64,000 nucleotides of DNA from Diogma glabrata (lineage: Eukaryota > Arthropoda > Insecta > Diptera > Cylindrotomidae), in contig OY856186.1 of assembly GCA_963693315.1 (NCBI GenBank), forward strand, positions 235,457,135 through 235,521,134, written 5' to 3'. Of the stretch, positions 33,298 through 44,439 are shown piece by piece. The notes under the pieces were generated by a model. It was not told the DNA's origin, searched no databases, and saw only the letters and a program-made list of their open reading frames with translations. The first letter of the stretch is position 1. Every line of letters starts with the position of its first letter. Both the position numbers and the translations under genes were made by a program.

Positions 33298-33308
33298 AGG
33301 GATTATAC

Positions 33309-34293
33309 CTAACGAACAATTTGGCTTTCGTGTTGGACACTCTACTAGTCATCAACTGCTGCGAATCTGCGATCACGCAAAACAAAATCAATCGATGAAG
33401 AAATCTACAGGTCTAATACTATTCGACATGGAAAAAGCGTTCGATACAGTATGGCATGATGGATTAATATTCAAACTAATCAATTACAATGGCCCGAGAT
33501 ATTTAATTAAAATAAGCCGCTCTTTTCTCCGAAATCGTACTTTTGAAGCTGCAGTTAACAACTCTACCTCCTTGTCTTATCCAATTCTATGTGGGGTGCC
33601 CCAAGGGGCTGTTCTCTCTCCCATCCTGTACAACATTTATACGGCAGATATAAAACTCAACTTTGATGATGAAGTTGGCTTTGCCTAATACGCCGATGAT
33701 ACAGTCATATATTCTAGTGCCTCTGACGTCAATGAGATTATTAATAACCTACAACGAAACATAAACCATCTTACGAGTTATTTCCATAAATGGAGAATCA
33801 AAATAAACCCCACCAAAACACAAGCTATCTTCATCACCCGTAAAACTGCTAGCCGCAACCTACCAAATACTGGTTCTCTCAAGATTAATAACACACCTGT
33901 AACATGGTCTAACGATATTAAATACTTGGGTATGATTATTGATAAGCGAATAACATACAAAAATCATATTAATTATTCAATAACTAAATGTGAAAACTGT
34001 ATCAAAATGTTATACAGCCTTTACATCGAAAGTCAAAACTGATGATTGCTAACAAACGTCTAATATATCTACTAATTTTGCGAAGCATTTTACTTTACGC
34101 AGTATCAGTATGGTTTGCCAGTGCCAAAACCCACCGGAAAAAACTTCAAGTTTGCCAAAACAAATGTCTCAAACTTATATATAACAAACCCAAGCTATAT
34201 TCAACTAGACGTCTACACCGGTTAGCTAATATTCCCACTATTCAAGATCAAATCGTTAAAATAAAACCAAGTTCAAAAACAACTTATCCATAA
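33309..34293 (+). pseudogene. LINE A ORF2, rest of reverse transcriptase
   Basis: Resumes directly after the second target duplication with NEQFGFRVGHSTSHQLL, then LFDMEKAFDTVWH (first catalytic Asp) and GVPQGAVLSPILYNIYT. A TAA stop (33686-33688) lies immediately before the YADD catalytic box. Homology continues (KINPTKTQAIF, IKYLG, LRSILLYA) past another frame change near 34020 to about 34290. There is no RNase H domain. Clearly inactive. Confidence 0.88.
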
Positions 34294-34299
34294 TCCAAA

Positions 34300-34699
34300 A
34301 CCCTCTGATAAGTAGTCTTAACGAAAACATATAAAAACAACAACATTTTACAAAAATATTAATATTAAGTTGAGCCAGTCTCTTTTATTTTATTTTAATG
34401 ATAGTTTTAGTTGACCGTAAGTCATTTTTTTTTAGGTTTAGAATTAGTTATAAATAGATTTAAGTTACTTAAGTTAATCATTGTGGTTTTGTTAAACGAC
34501 ACTTTTTCCGCTAACTGAAATCAACCTCATATCAAAATTAATTACATTACTCATGCTCCGTTACCATGACCAAATTATTAATTATTTTAATCCAAATTGT
34601 ATTATATAAAGTAGAAAAGCTAAACGCTGAACTCTTAAATTCATATATAAACATTGTACCAAATCATTTTAAATACCAATAAAGAATTTTGTGAATTGA
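34300..34699 (+). other. LINE A 3' untranslated region
   Basis: Non-coding AT-rich tail ending after AATAAAGAATTTTGTGAATT. No long poly(A) is left before the 15-bp duplication. Confidence 0.7.
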
Positions 34700-34798
34700 A
34701 TTGTAATAAAATCTTTAAAGGCTACAACCCTACCTTTCTTCTTTTGTTTAACCATATCTTATATTATTTTGTTTAACTATATCTTATATCTTATATTA

Positions 34799-35408
34799 AA
34801 AATTACATGAGTTTCATTTCAAAATAAATATTTTTAAACTCCTTACTAAAGTAGCTTTTTAATTTACAAACCTTTTTAAATTTGAACCTATTGTTATTTA
34901 CATGTAAAAATATTAAATCGAGATATTTTATATTTTATATATTTTACTATAACTTCTGATCCCATATTGGTCCCACTCTGAAAATTTCAGAATTTCTTTA
35001 TTATAGTATATCAAAAAATATATGATTTTTTGAAAAGTTTAAAAAAACACTATCTTTGATTTTTTTTCAAAAAAAGTTTTTAGAGTTTTTTAAAAAAACC
35101 GCTTTTGAACCAACATTGGCAAATAGCATATCAAATTAAACCTTGTACAATTCTCTTCAAAATGAGGGATCTAGTAGCTCTCTAAGTTGTATACAGCTTG
35201 AGATATTTGAAATTTAATCTATACAGGTAAGCCCAAAAATGACGATATTCCAAAATTTTGAAAATTAATTACACTAAAACGAAAAGAGATAAAAAAATTT
35301 TGAAAACCGATTTTTACTTGTATATTTATGGCGAATAATTTCCGTGAGTTTCATAAAAATCTAAAATGGTCGGGTTGAGTGACTGGTTGGTTTGACATGG
35401 AATGATCC
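34799..35408 (-). repeat. Right terminal inverted repeat
   Basis: Inverted copy of 25361-26031, about 60 bp shorter through small deletions. Confidence 0.88.
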
Positions 35409-35614
35409 ATGATGCAAATAAATCATATTGTTTAACTTTATAGTCTCAAAATAGGCAGTAAAGTTAGTTTGATGTGTCAGTCAACAAGCCAACTGCACTC
35501 TAATGGCAACCCAGTAGCTCGCATCGTCTTAACTAGACTTCATTTGTTGTTTCTAGCATTTTCAGAATCTATTGTGTGCAAATCGAAGTTTGTAAAAAAC
35601 TGTTTTTATATTCA
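35409..35614. other. No gene recognised
   Basis: Short interval between the long-TIR element and the first Helitron. Confidence 0.4.
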
Positions 35615-37404
35615 TCAATAATATAAAAGCCGTAAGTCTATCCTTCTATACAAGCGTAACGGATACCTTATCTATCCTTTAGTCTACAGTTTAAATATAG
35701 TTCAAATTGGTATATTGGTAGCGCGCTCGACTGATGATCATAAGATTGAAAGTTCAAAACTTGATTGTTGCAAATTTTTTTTTATTTTTTTTTTAAATAA
35801 CATTAAAATTATTGTTTTTTTACACACTTTTATTTTATTCATATTCATACATACATTTCGTTTTACGATAATGCAGTTTTTAAATTTTTATTTTAAATAA
35901 CATTAAAATTGTTTTTTTTATTCATAAATTCATTATTTTCTTTAAATAACTTTAAAATTATTGTGCTTTTTTATTTTATTATTATTCATGAATGAATTCA
36001 TATAAATAAATAATTCATATATAAATAAAACTTATATAAAATTTTGTTTTTGGATACTTAGCATTATCGATAAAGTAGTTCTTTAAAGTTAGTTAAAAAG
36101 TTAAGTTGTCTTTTGTATTTAATTTGTTCAAATTAAAATCATTAAAATCATTTCGATATTTACATTTCGATATTAAGAATAACAACAACTACTATAAATA
36201 ACATTAAAATTATTGTTTTTTTACACACTTTTATTTTATTCATACATACATTTCGTTTTACGATAGAGCAATTTGATCGATAATGCAGTTTTTATAGCAT
36301 TTTATTGCACTGTCATTTCCCGTTTCGTTCAAATTATTATAATTTCGATATTAACAAGAAAATTAATTAGTTTTTTTACAGGCAGTGCTAAAAATCATAT
36401 AATAGTGGTTTCCGATAATTATTTGCCATAATTTCATTCCTGTGAACTAAATTAAGGAAAAACAAAAACTACTATTTGAGTATGTATTTCTCTTGCAATA
36501 TAATAGCTTTATCATAAAAGATCGTGTGACGTAATTTTGTTTAGTTATTTTAAGTTTTAATAAAAATTAGAATGCATTCAGGGATTTTATTTTAATTAAG
36601 TTACATAATACATATATTTATAATTTTTGTTGATGTTTTATTAATAAAACCTTTTTTATTTTGAATTAGTCACAAGATATGTAATATTTATTATGAAAAA
36701 AAGATCGAATTTTTTTAAAGGAATAATTTTTACATTAAATAGTAAAGTTGGTAGATGGTTTTTATAATAAGTTTATTAAAAAAGAAAAGAGGAAACAAAT
36801 TGATGAAAGTACATGATTAAAGGTCTATTTCCTCACTTTTTGACACAACATTGGACTATAGAACATAAAAATTATTCCTTTTTCATAAAAATTCCTTCAT
36901 AAACATTCCATTTACGGCATTTAAATTTTTCGATAATGTAGTTTTTCAAAATTATTGCTCCAATTGTCTTTTAGCCGTTTCGTTCAAATTTATATCGTTG
37001 CGATATTAATAAGAAAATTAATTATTTATATGACAGATAGTGCTAAAAATCATAGAATATTTTTTTTCCATCATTATTTTTGCATAGCTTCATTTTCTGT
37101 AAATAAAATATAGAAGAAAAAAAGCTGCTATTTCAGTATTTTCTTATTATTATTATTTTCAACCATTTGTCATTGATCGTATAAAAATTTATCGTTAACC
37201 TCACGATGGTTTTTGTAGAATTATAGTTAAGCAGAAGGTACACACAGAATAGATTAGAAGAGGTTGGATTATGATGGATAGTACTTAGTAGTTGTATCAA
37301 AGCCGGATGAAAAGAGCAAGAGTGTATTGGTGTGCGTAGGGAGGGGAAAGGATGGAGGGGCGGGGGGGGGGGGGGGGGGGCGGAGCCCGCGGGATACCCC
37401 CTAG
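35615..37404 (+). mobile_element. Non-autonomous Helitron, copy 1
   Basis: Starts TCAATAATATAAAAGCCG and ends with a GC-rich stem region GCGGAGCCCGCGGG followed by ATACCCCCTAG. It sits between an A (35614) and a T (37405). TC at the start, CTRR at the end preceded by a short hairpin, and A/T insertion without duplication are the Helitron hallmarks. 1790 bp, with no Rep/helicase coding. It contains a tRNA-like segment near its 5' end and a G-rich run before its 3' end. Confidence 0.85.
35704..35773 (+). repeat. tRNA-like segment in Helitron copy 1
   Basis: TTGGTATATTGGTAGCGCG (D-arm/A-box-like), GACTGATGATCATAAGATTG (anticodon-arm-like) and AGTTCAAAAC (decayed B box) are spaced as in a tRNA. 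From memory the anticodon-to-T-arm part resembles tRNA-Arg most, with identical spacing. The T stem does not pair, so it is not a functional tRNA. Confidence 0.6.
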
Positions 37405-38245
37405 TATAATATAATTATTACGATCTGCATTTTAATAATTTTTCTTATTTTGATTTGTTTCTGAAACAATAACTCATAAATATGCTAATCAAGTAATTAC
37501 AAATTTTTAAACAATTTATTGTTTAAATGGTAAACAACATAAAAATCTTTAGTTTTGTAAACAAATATAATTAATTTACGAACAGAAATAAAATTTAAAT
37601 TCAGCAATAATAAAAATATATTTTCTATTTTCACATTGTTACCCTGAAAAACGTCGCCGCGGTTATAAATATATATCAGATCCCACGCATCATGTCCTTC
37701 AATTAAATTCTTAAAACTTTCCCAGCTATTTTCACTGAGTTATAAATTTAAATAATTTTATTTATTAACCTTGATTAGATAGCTACGAGTAAATTGAATT
37801 AAATCGTTTGTTTTATTGTTATTGCTATTTTCTTGTTTTTTTTAAATACGCAGAAAATAATAGATTTTTTTTTCTATTTCTAAACAACATAACTAATATA
37901 TTAAAAACAAAAAGTAGTTTCATCATTTTGCCAAGCCTCTCGAAATGGTGCAATAAACAACAATATTTTAAAAAATGTTGTAGTGTCCTTCAAGAAATTA
38001 ATTTTTATTTATTTTTTTAAAATTGTCTAGTATGAATATTATTCATTAGGTTTTATGTACGATTGCCGGTTGATAAATACATGCATTTCAAAACTAGTAG
38101 TCTTTGGCATGTTTATATTTCTACCGATAACCCATTTCCTAGGTTTTGAGCATCACACGATCAGATGGCAAATTGATAACTGAAGCAGAAGATCGGATGA
38201 AAAGAACAAAATCTAATTTTTGTTTTATTGTGAATCGAATTAACA
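37405..38245. other. Spacer between the two Helitrons, no gene
   Basis: AT-rich, unique within the window as far as I can see. No frame or repeat recognised. Confidence 0.5.
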
Positions 38246-40147
38246 TTAATAATATAATAGCCGTAAGTCTATCCTTCTATACAAGCGTAACGGATACCTT
38301 ATCTATCCTTTAGTCTATAGTTCAAATATAGTTCAAATTAGTATATTGGTAGCGCGCTCGACTGATGATCATAAGATTGAAAGTTCGAAACCTGAACATT
38401 GCGTTTTTTTTTTTTTTTTTTTTAAATAACATTAAAATTATTGTTTTTTTACACACTTTTATTTTATTCATATTCATACATACATTTCGTTTTACGATAA
38501 TGCAGTTTTTAAATTTTTATTTTAAATAACATTAAAATTGTTTTTTTTTTATTCATAAATTCATTATTTTCTTTAAAAAACTTTAAAATTATTGTGCTTT
38601 TTTATTTTATTATTATTCATGAATGAATTCATATAAATAAATAATTCATATATAAATAAAACTTATATAAAATTTTGTTTTTGGATACTTAGAATTATCG
38701 ATAAAGTAGTTCTTTAAAGTTAGTTAAAAAGTTAAGTTGTCTTTTGTATTTAATTTGTTCAAATTAAAATCATTAAAATCATTTCGATATTTACATTTCG
38801 ATATTAAGAATAACAACAACTACTATAAATAACATTAAAATTATTGTTTTTTTACACACTTTTATTTTATTCATACATACATTTCGTTTTACGATAGAGC
38901 AATTTGATCGATAATGCAGTTTTTATAGCATTTTATTGCACTGTCATTTCCCGTTTCGTTCAAATTATTATATAATTTCGATATTAACAAGAAAATTAAT
39001 TAGTTTTTTGACAGGCAGTGCTAAAAATCATATAATAGTGGTTTCCGATAATTATTTGCCATAATTTCATTCCTGTGAACTAAATTAAGAAAAAACAAAA
39101 ACTACTATTTGAGTATGTATTTCTCTTGCAATATAACAGCTTTATCATAAAAGATCGTGTGACATCATTTTGTTTAGTTATGAATGCAATCATGTTATAG
39201 AATGCATTTAGGGGATTTTATTTTTTTATTTTAATTAAGTTACATAATACATATATTTATAATTATAATTTTTGTTGATGTTTTATTAATAAAACCTTTT
39301 TTATTTTGAATTAGTCACAAGATATGTAATATTTATTATGAAAAATAGATCGATTTTTTTTTAAAGGAATAATAACCTTTTTTTAAAGGAATAATTTTTA
39401 CATTAAATAGTAAAGTTGGTAGATGGTTTTTATAATATTTATTAAAAGAGGAAAGAGGAAACAAATTGATGAAAATACATGATTAAAGGTCTATTTCCTC
39501 ACTTTTTGACACAACATTTCGTAAAATACTAGCGCTATTATGGCAGGACCAGAACCAGAAAATTGTTCTTTAGTACAGCGAACATAACAGCATAGAAAAA
39601 TATAGATTTTTAACAGTTTTTAAAAACAATGTAGGTTGAAAACATTTGATATTTTTATACAAAAAACAGTTTAGGTTATAATATACATTTTCAAACATTA
39701 ATAATTTAAACCGATTTAATAAAATGAACTTTAAGAAACTCAGTACGAAATTTCGTTGTCATTGTCGATGTAAATGTAAAAATGTCGATGTCGATGTAAA
39801 AATCATAGAATATTTTTTTCCATCATTATTTTTGCATAGCTTCATTTTCTGCAAATAAAATATAGAAGAACAAAAGCTGCTATTTCAGTATTTTCTTATT
39901 ATTATTATTTTCAACCATTTGTCATTGATCGTATAAAAATTTATCGTTAACCTCACGATTGTTTTTGTAGAATTATAGTTAAGCAGAAGGTACACACAGA
40001 ATAGATTAGAAGAAGTTGGATTATGATGGATAGTACTTAGTAGTTGTATCAAAGCCGGATGAAAAGAGCAAGAGTGTATTGGTGTGCGTAGGGAGGGGGA
40101 AAGGAAGGAGGGGCGAGGGGGGGCGGAGCCCGCGGGATACCCCCTAG
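38246..40147 (+). mobile_element. Non-autonomous Helitron, copy 2
   Basis: Same element and orientation as 35615-37404, 0.84 kb away and highly similar over most of its length. It starts TTAATAATATAATAGCC (the first C has become T) and ends CCCCCTAG followed by T (40148). The segment at about 39520-39790 differs completely from copy 1, replacing its interior. It carries the same tRNA-like segment. Confidence 0.85.
38333..38402 (+). repeat. tRNA-like segment in Helitron copy 2
   Basis: As in copy 1, but the B box is better kept (AAGTTCGAAACC). The A-box-like part is GGTATATTGGTAGCGCG. No complete cloverleaf. Confidence 0.6.
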
Positions 40148-40160
40148 TTAACAATAATAA

Positions 40161-40699
40161 TGGGCCCCCGCCGATTCAGTCAAATCTTTTATCGAAAATT
40201 TCTTTTATTCTTTTATTTTTTGTATGAAATTTTATTTTCCCGTTATAAAATTTCATACAAAAAATAAAAGAATAACAGAAATTTTCGATAATAGAAGATT
40301 CTTGTATGAGCTAAGAATGAAGGCAATTCTTCACGAGGATGATGTTTCCCGAAACGAGCGTAGCGAGTGGAGGGAATCATCCGAGTGAAGAGTTGCCATC
40401 ATCCTAAGCGAATACAAGATGCTATTTTATCCACGACTGTAAAATATTTCGTTTAATTTCCAGTTTTCATGCAAAAATTTGTATCGCCATATTGAAATAA
40501 AAACATCAAAGATAGCGAAAAACAAAACAAGTTTGTTGTTTAATTTGTTAGGGGAATATTTAATAAACTATAGAGCTGTTAAAGAATTTTAATCAAATTC
40601 ACTAGTTGTGGAATGAATACAATTACAATGGAAGACATACGCATGGAAAGCATATATTCTTTAGCAGTCGTGGATAAAAGATTTTACTGAATCGGGCCA
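40161..40699. mobile_element. Inverted-repeat element with strong hairpin, copy 2 of the palindrome family
   Basis: The outer ends are inverted: GGGCCCCCGCCGATTCAGT on the left, and GGCCCGATTCAGTAAAATC (reversed) on the right. Just inside the left end, 40192-40291 is a near-perfect hairpin (ATTTTTTGTATGAAATTTTA facing its inverse). Then comes the palindrome with CGAAACGAGCGTAGCGAG shared with 15803-16262. Non-coding. A possible ATAA duplication flanks it. Confidence 0.75.
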
Positions 40700-40935
40700 A
40701 TAAATGTCTATCCATCGGAACACGATGCAGTGTAGGTTATCACCTTTTAAATACAACAAATTTTAAATGATAACTGGAATTTTACATAGCAAAAACATTT
40801 TGAAATATATGAAGATAAGAAATAACTTGAGGGGTTTAAAAAGAAATCGCTCAATAAAATTGTAAAAATTTTAAATAAAAAATTATTTCAAATGGACCTT
40901 TTTTTTTATTTAATTTATTTTTTAGTTCTTTTTTT
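40700..40935. other. No gene recognised
   Basis: Short AT-rich stretch before the LINE fragment. Confidence 0.4.
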
Positions 40936-41297
40936 TTAATTCAAAGTTAGGCATGTTTAGTGTTAATTATAATAAATTATAAATTAACGTCTCTGAATAT
41001 CCGAAGATACCATGCCAACTAGGGATAAGAATGGAATGCAAATTAAGATTCTCTGAGAAATTTATGAACGTTAACTTTAAAGCCTTGAGGATTAAATTCA
41101 TCAGGGAAAACCCAGGAAGGTAAGGCATTCCAAAGATGAGAGACTCTGTTGAAAAAGTCACGTTGGAAGGCTACAGTTCTACACCTAATTATTTGAACGG
41201 TAAAGGGATGCGCTGCTACGTTTGCTCTGGTGTGACGCGAAAGGTTTGATGATTTAGGTAAAATCGATTTGATCTCTTCAGAAGCTCGTTCATCCAT
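40936..41297 (-). pseudogene. LINE 3' fragment (C-terminus of reverse transcriptase ORF)
   Basis: An 84-codon frame from 41297 to 41043, followed by a short 3' region with T-rich runs on the plus strand (40899-40940). The tail VAFQRDFFNRVSHLWNALPS, then FNPQGFKVNVHKFL, parallels the C-terminus of LINE B (RSQRDFFVRTAYKWNSLPE, FNPQMFKKSVNLHL). It is thus a relative, but from a different family. The 5' end is truncated at about 41300. Confidence 0.75.
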
Positions 41298-41743
41298 AAT
41301 ATATTTATAAAATAAATTTAATAATTTATAATATTTAATAATTTTTAATATTTATTTAATAATTTTTTTTTTTTTACAATTAAGGCAGGACATTGTTTAA
41401 TATACTTGCTTCAAACAAAAATAATTTCTCTTGTACATACATATACATACTATAACAAATTTGAGTTAATAAAATTAAAGATGGTTCTTTGTATGTACAT
41501 ACATACTAGCCGTGTTCGATTTTTACTGAAGCAACTGAAGGATTGTATGCAATTGTTGTTGTTTTTCAGTTATTTCAGTCAAATCGAACGCACACCTACT
41601 ATAAAAAATTTGAATTTATTTACACTTAAAGATTGTCGTATGTATTAAACAGAAAACATACCAAAAACTACTGCATTATATCTATCTAATGATACTAACT
41701 AATAATAAACTATTACTAATTGATCATTCTTATAAATCTAATA
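41298..41743. other. AT-rich, no gene
   Basis: Includes TTTAATAATTT-type repeats to 41380. The open frame at 41406-41648 has no recognisable feature. Confidence 0.45.
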
Positions 41744-42274
41744 GTCTAAGATCCGAGTATAGAACGACCTTCACCGAACTGGTTAATGGATGAAAAGTAT
41801 TTTATATTAAATTAAATATGTTAATAAATATATTGCAAGTGGGTTGTCTAAAAAATTTCGGTCCAGAATATGATTAATTAAAAATTTAAAAATTAATTTT
41901 TTCTAAACATTTCACCGTTTCGGTTAATAGACAAATGACATACCAATCAAAAGTATGAAGCCTTTAGAATATGCAAACGATAGGTTGTCTATTTTTTTCC
42001 CGTCATAACATAGGGTTGGCAGGTATAAAAAGGCAGATCGAAATTAGTAATTTGCACCGGTCTGGTTAATGAATAAACTTTATGTCAAAATAAAGATTAT
42101 TTTATTACAAACACGGTGATATAGGGTTGTCTGCAAAAAATCAGTCCTGAATTAGGGTTGTCGAGTTTTAAAAAGTGCAATATTCCTACGAATGAATACG
42201 TGCGACAGAGAGGTTCCAGCGAACTTTTTGTCTGTGAAAATAAAAAATATAGCAATAGACTCGTAAATGCTGCG
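41744..42274 (+). repeat. Left arm, part 1, with subrepeats
   Basis: Inverse of 51253-51784. Subrepeat markers TTCACCGAACTGGTTAATG (41771), TTCACCGTTTCGGTTAAT (41921) and TTGCACCGGTCTGGTTAATG (42052), with GGGTTGTC blocks between. Confidence 0.88.
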
Positions 42275-42280
42275 GAGTCC

Positions 42281-42620
42281 GCATCATAACATCGAAAAAT
42301 CAAATCGTCGAATCACCAGAAATCACAAAACCGAAAGTTCATACCACCGAATTTCATATCATCGAAAGTTCATATCATCGAAAAGTCATAGCATCGAAAG
42401 ATCATATCACCGAAAATTCATTACGTCGAAAAGTCATAGCATCGAAAAATCACATCACCGAAAATCATATCATCGAAAATTTGATTCACAAAATCGAAAA
42501 ATCATACCATCGAAAATCGTAAAATCGAAAAAAAAATCATATCATCGAAATATCATTACATCGAAAATATTCGATGTAATGAATAAATCATTACATCGAA
42601 AAATCATATCATCGAAAAAC
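42281..42620 (+). repeat. Terminal minisatellite, left (unit ATCATATCATCGAAAA)
   Basis: About 20 units of 15-19 bp, each a variant of CATATCATCGAAAAAT. The frame through it translates as HRK/SYHRKS repeats and is not a gene. It includes a short palindrome, CATTACATCGAAAATA facing its inverse, at 42551-42577. Confidence 0.95.
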
Positions 42621-43520
42621 AGGGTGTACTCTCCTCACAGATAAAACTTTTGTAAATTAAAATGTTAAATGTCAGCAGTATATGTTAATTGGGCAATTCG
42701 TTTGAAAATGTACATTTATTTGTGGATTTTTTTTTAAATCAAAATTTTGTATGAGTGGAACGAATGAAAAAATCTAAATTCTGAATTTTTTATTTATTGC
42801 TTTGAAATGCAGTTTTGCCGACATACATTTTTAGTAATTTCTTTTGGTTTACATAGATAATATATTATGTGCTATCATATTTTGAAGATAAAGTTTTAGG
42901 ATTCAAAACAGATTTTTCTACGTTTTTTTGAATAATAAATACTATGCCCTATAGTATTATATTATATTCACCCTGTATTCTTTTGCAAATGCGCATGTTT
43001 TATAGTTTTTTTTGAAAATGCCTAAAATATTTGGTATGTTTAGTATTGGCGAAAGAAAGTGTGTGTCAAGTGTTTTTCAAAAAATAATGAAGTGTTGTAA
43101 AACACGAAAATGAGCATTTTTTGCTTAAAAAATCGATCATTCTAAGTGATTACGAGTAGTAACATTGAATGTGGAGAAAATTTGATGGTTGGCATTGGTA
43201 TGTGGGACCAGAACCTCAATTATTGTATTGTAAGTGTGTCAAAAAATACTGTCAAGTGTGTCAAAAGAATGATTTTCATTTATTTTTTAACCCAATTTTT
43301 TGGAAAAAAATAAAATTAAGTATGTAATTATTTTTATGACTTGAAATGTATTTGAACATGAAATTGGACATGTTTCTATTCAGTTTCAACTCCTCCCAAC
43401 TTATAGGAACAATTGGGAAATATCAAGTTGTTGCAGATTAAATGTTTTTTAAAAAAATGTAATTATGAGAAAGATATTTCTTTTGTAATCGTTTTGTGTG
43501 ATTCCACGACTTCTGAATAA
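42621..43520 (+). repeat. Foldback inner arm, left
   Basis: Inverse of about 46960-47807. Shared features include ACAGGGTGTACTCTCCTCAC, CACCCTGTATTCTTTTG and GGTTGGCATTGGTATGTGGG. It also contains TGTCAAGTGTGTCAAAA motifs that recur through the centre. Non-coding. Confidence 0.88.
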
Positions 43521-44190
43521 CAGGAACAGTTGGAAAATAAGTTTGAATTTTTGATTATGTTATAATTTTGGAAATATTTTTAGAATTTTGAAATTTCAAT
43601 CTTTGATTTTTGATTAATTTTTGGAATATATTTAGAATTTTGAAAAAAGTTTAATTTTTGATTTTATTATAAGTTTTGGAATATTTTTAGAATCTTGGAA
43701 AAAGTTTTTATTTTGTTTTGATTTTTGCAATATCTTTAGAATTTTGAAAATATGTAGTTTCAGTTTTTGATTTTGTAATATTCTCTTGATTATGTTTGAA
43801 CTTTTGAAGAAAATTGAAATTTATGATTTTATTATAATTTTTAGAATCTTAGAAAAAGTTTGAATTTTTGATTTTTATAATTTTTGTAATATGTTTGGAA
43901 TTTTGAAAAAAGTTTCAATTTTTGATTTTGTAATAATTTTTGGATTGTTTAGAATTTCGAAAAAGTTTAAATTTTTGATTTTATTAAAATTTTTGGAATA
44001 TTTTTAAATTTTGAAAAAAATTTAAATTTTTGATTTTATGATAATTTTTAAAAATTTTAGGATTTTTGAAAAAAGTTTGAATTGTTTATTTTGTAATATT
44101 CTCTTGAATATTTTTGGATTTTGAAGAAAGTTGGAATTTTTGGTTTTATTATAATATTTGAAATTTTTTTAAATCAATTCAATCAGGCGT
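43521..44190 (+). repeat. Tandem array, ~65-70-bp unit, left
   Basis: Around nine diverged units: TTTTTGATTTTATTATAAT, TTTTGGAATATTTTTAGAAT, TTTGAAAAAAGTTTGAA. The inverse array is at about 46395-46960, and a third block of the inverse type at 44440-44935. Confidence 0.85.
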
Positions 44191-44439
44191 CTTTTTTCCG
44201 GCTATGTATTTATATTACTTCGGTCTGAAAGACCTAAGTATTACATGCATGAGCCAAAAGTGAAATTCTTACCCCCACTTTTTTTTGCATTTCTTGCAAA
44301 ATTTTTTAAGCAAATTTGATTTTTCTCCTTTTATGACATTACAAATTTAAATAATAAAACAGTAAGGACTGTGTTAGTGTTAAGGCTTTTTATATAGTTT
44401 TCACCAAAAGCTTTGTACGAGGTCAAAATTATTAACAAA

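Larger units (their letters stand above)
26669..34699 (+). mobile_element. LINE A: Jockey-like non-LTR retrotransposon (interrupted, dead)
   Basis: Flanked by a perfect 15-bp target duplication, ATTGTAATAAAATCT (26654-26668 and 34700-34714). It starts CATTCAAC, as Jockey-type elements often do, and has ORF1 (Gag with CCHC knuckles) and ORF2 (endonuclease and reverse transcriptase, no RNase H). It ends after an AATAAA at 34678. About 4.6 kb without the RTE-like insertion at 29903-33297. Several frameshifts and stops show it is inactive. Confidence 0.92.
25361..35408. mobile_element. ~2-kb DNA transposon with long terminal inverted repeats (interrupted)
   Basis: The left end GGGGCATTCCATTTGAAACC and right end, reversed, GGATCATTCCATGTCAAACC open inverted repeats of 671 and 610 bp. 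They are flanked by ATGA on both sides (25357-25360, 35409-35412). Without LINE A and one copy of its duplication, the element is about 2.0 kb. It keeps a minus-strand coding remnant just inside the left repeat. A 4-bp duplication with such long repeats does not let me name the superfamily. Confidence 0.8.

Noticed and set aside
33284..33688. Start of an independent gene at 33284
   Set aside because: The frame begins in the RTE-like 5' leader and becomes LINE A reverse transcriptase after the target duplication; it is an insertion junction.
35704..35773. Functional tRNA gene in the Helitron
   Set aside because: The B box is decayed in copy 1 and the T stem does not pair in either copy, so I list it as tRNA-like only.
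42267..42644. 125-codon frame rich in SYHRK repeats, and its 150-codon counterpart at 47783-48235
   Set aside because: Translation of the CATCGAAAAATCATAT minisatellite; both ends of the foldback give the same artefact.
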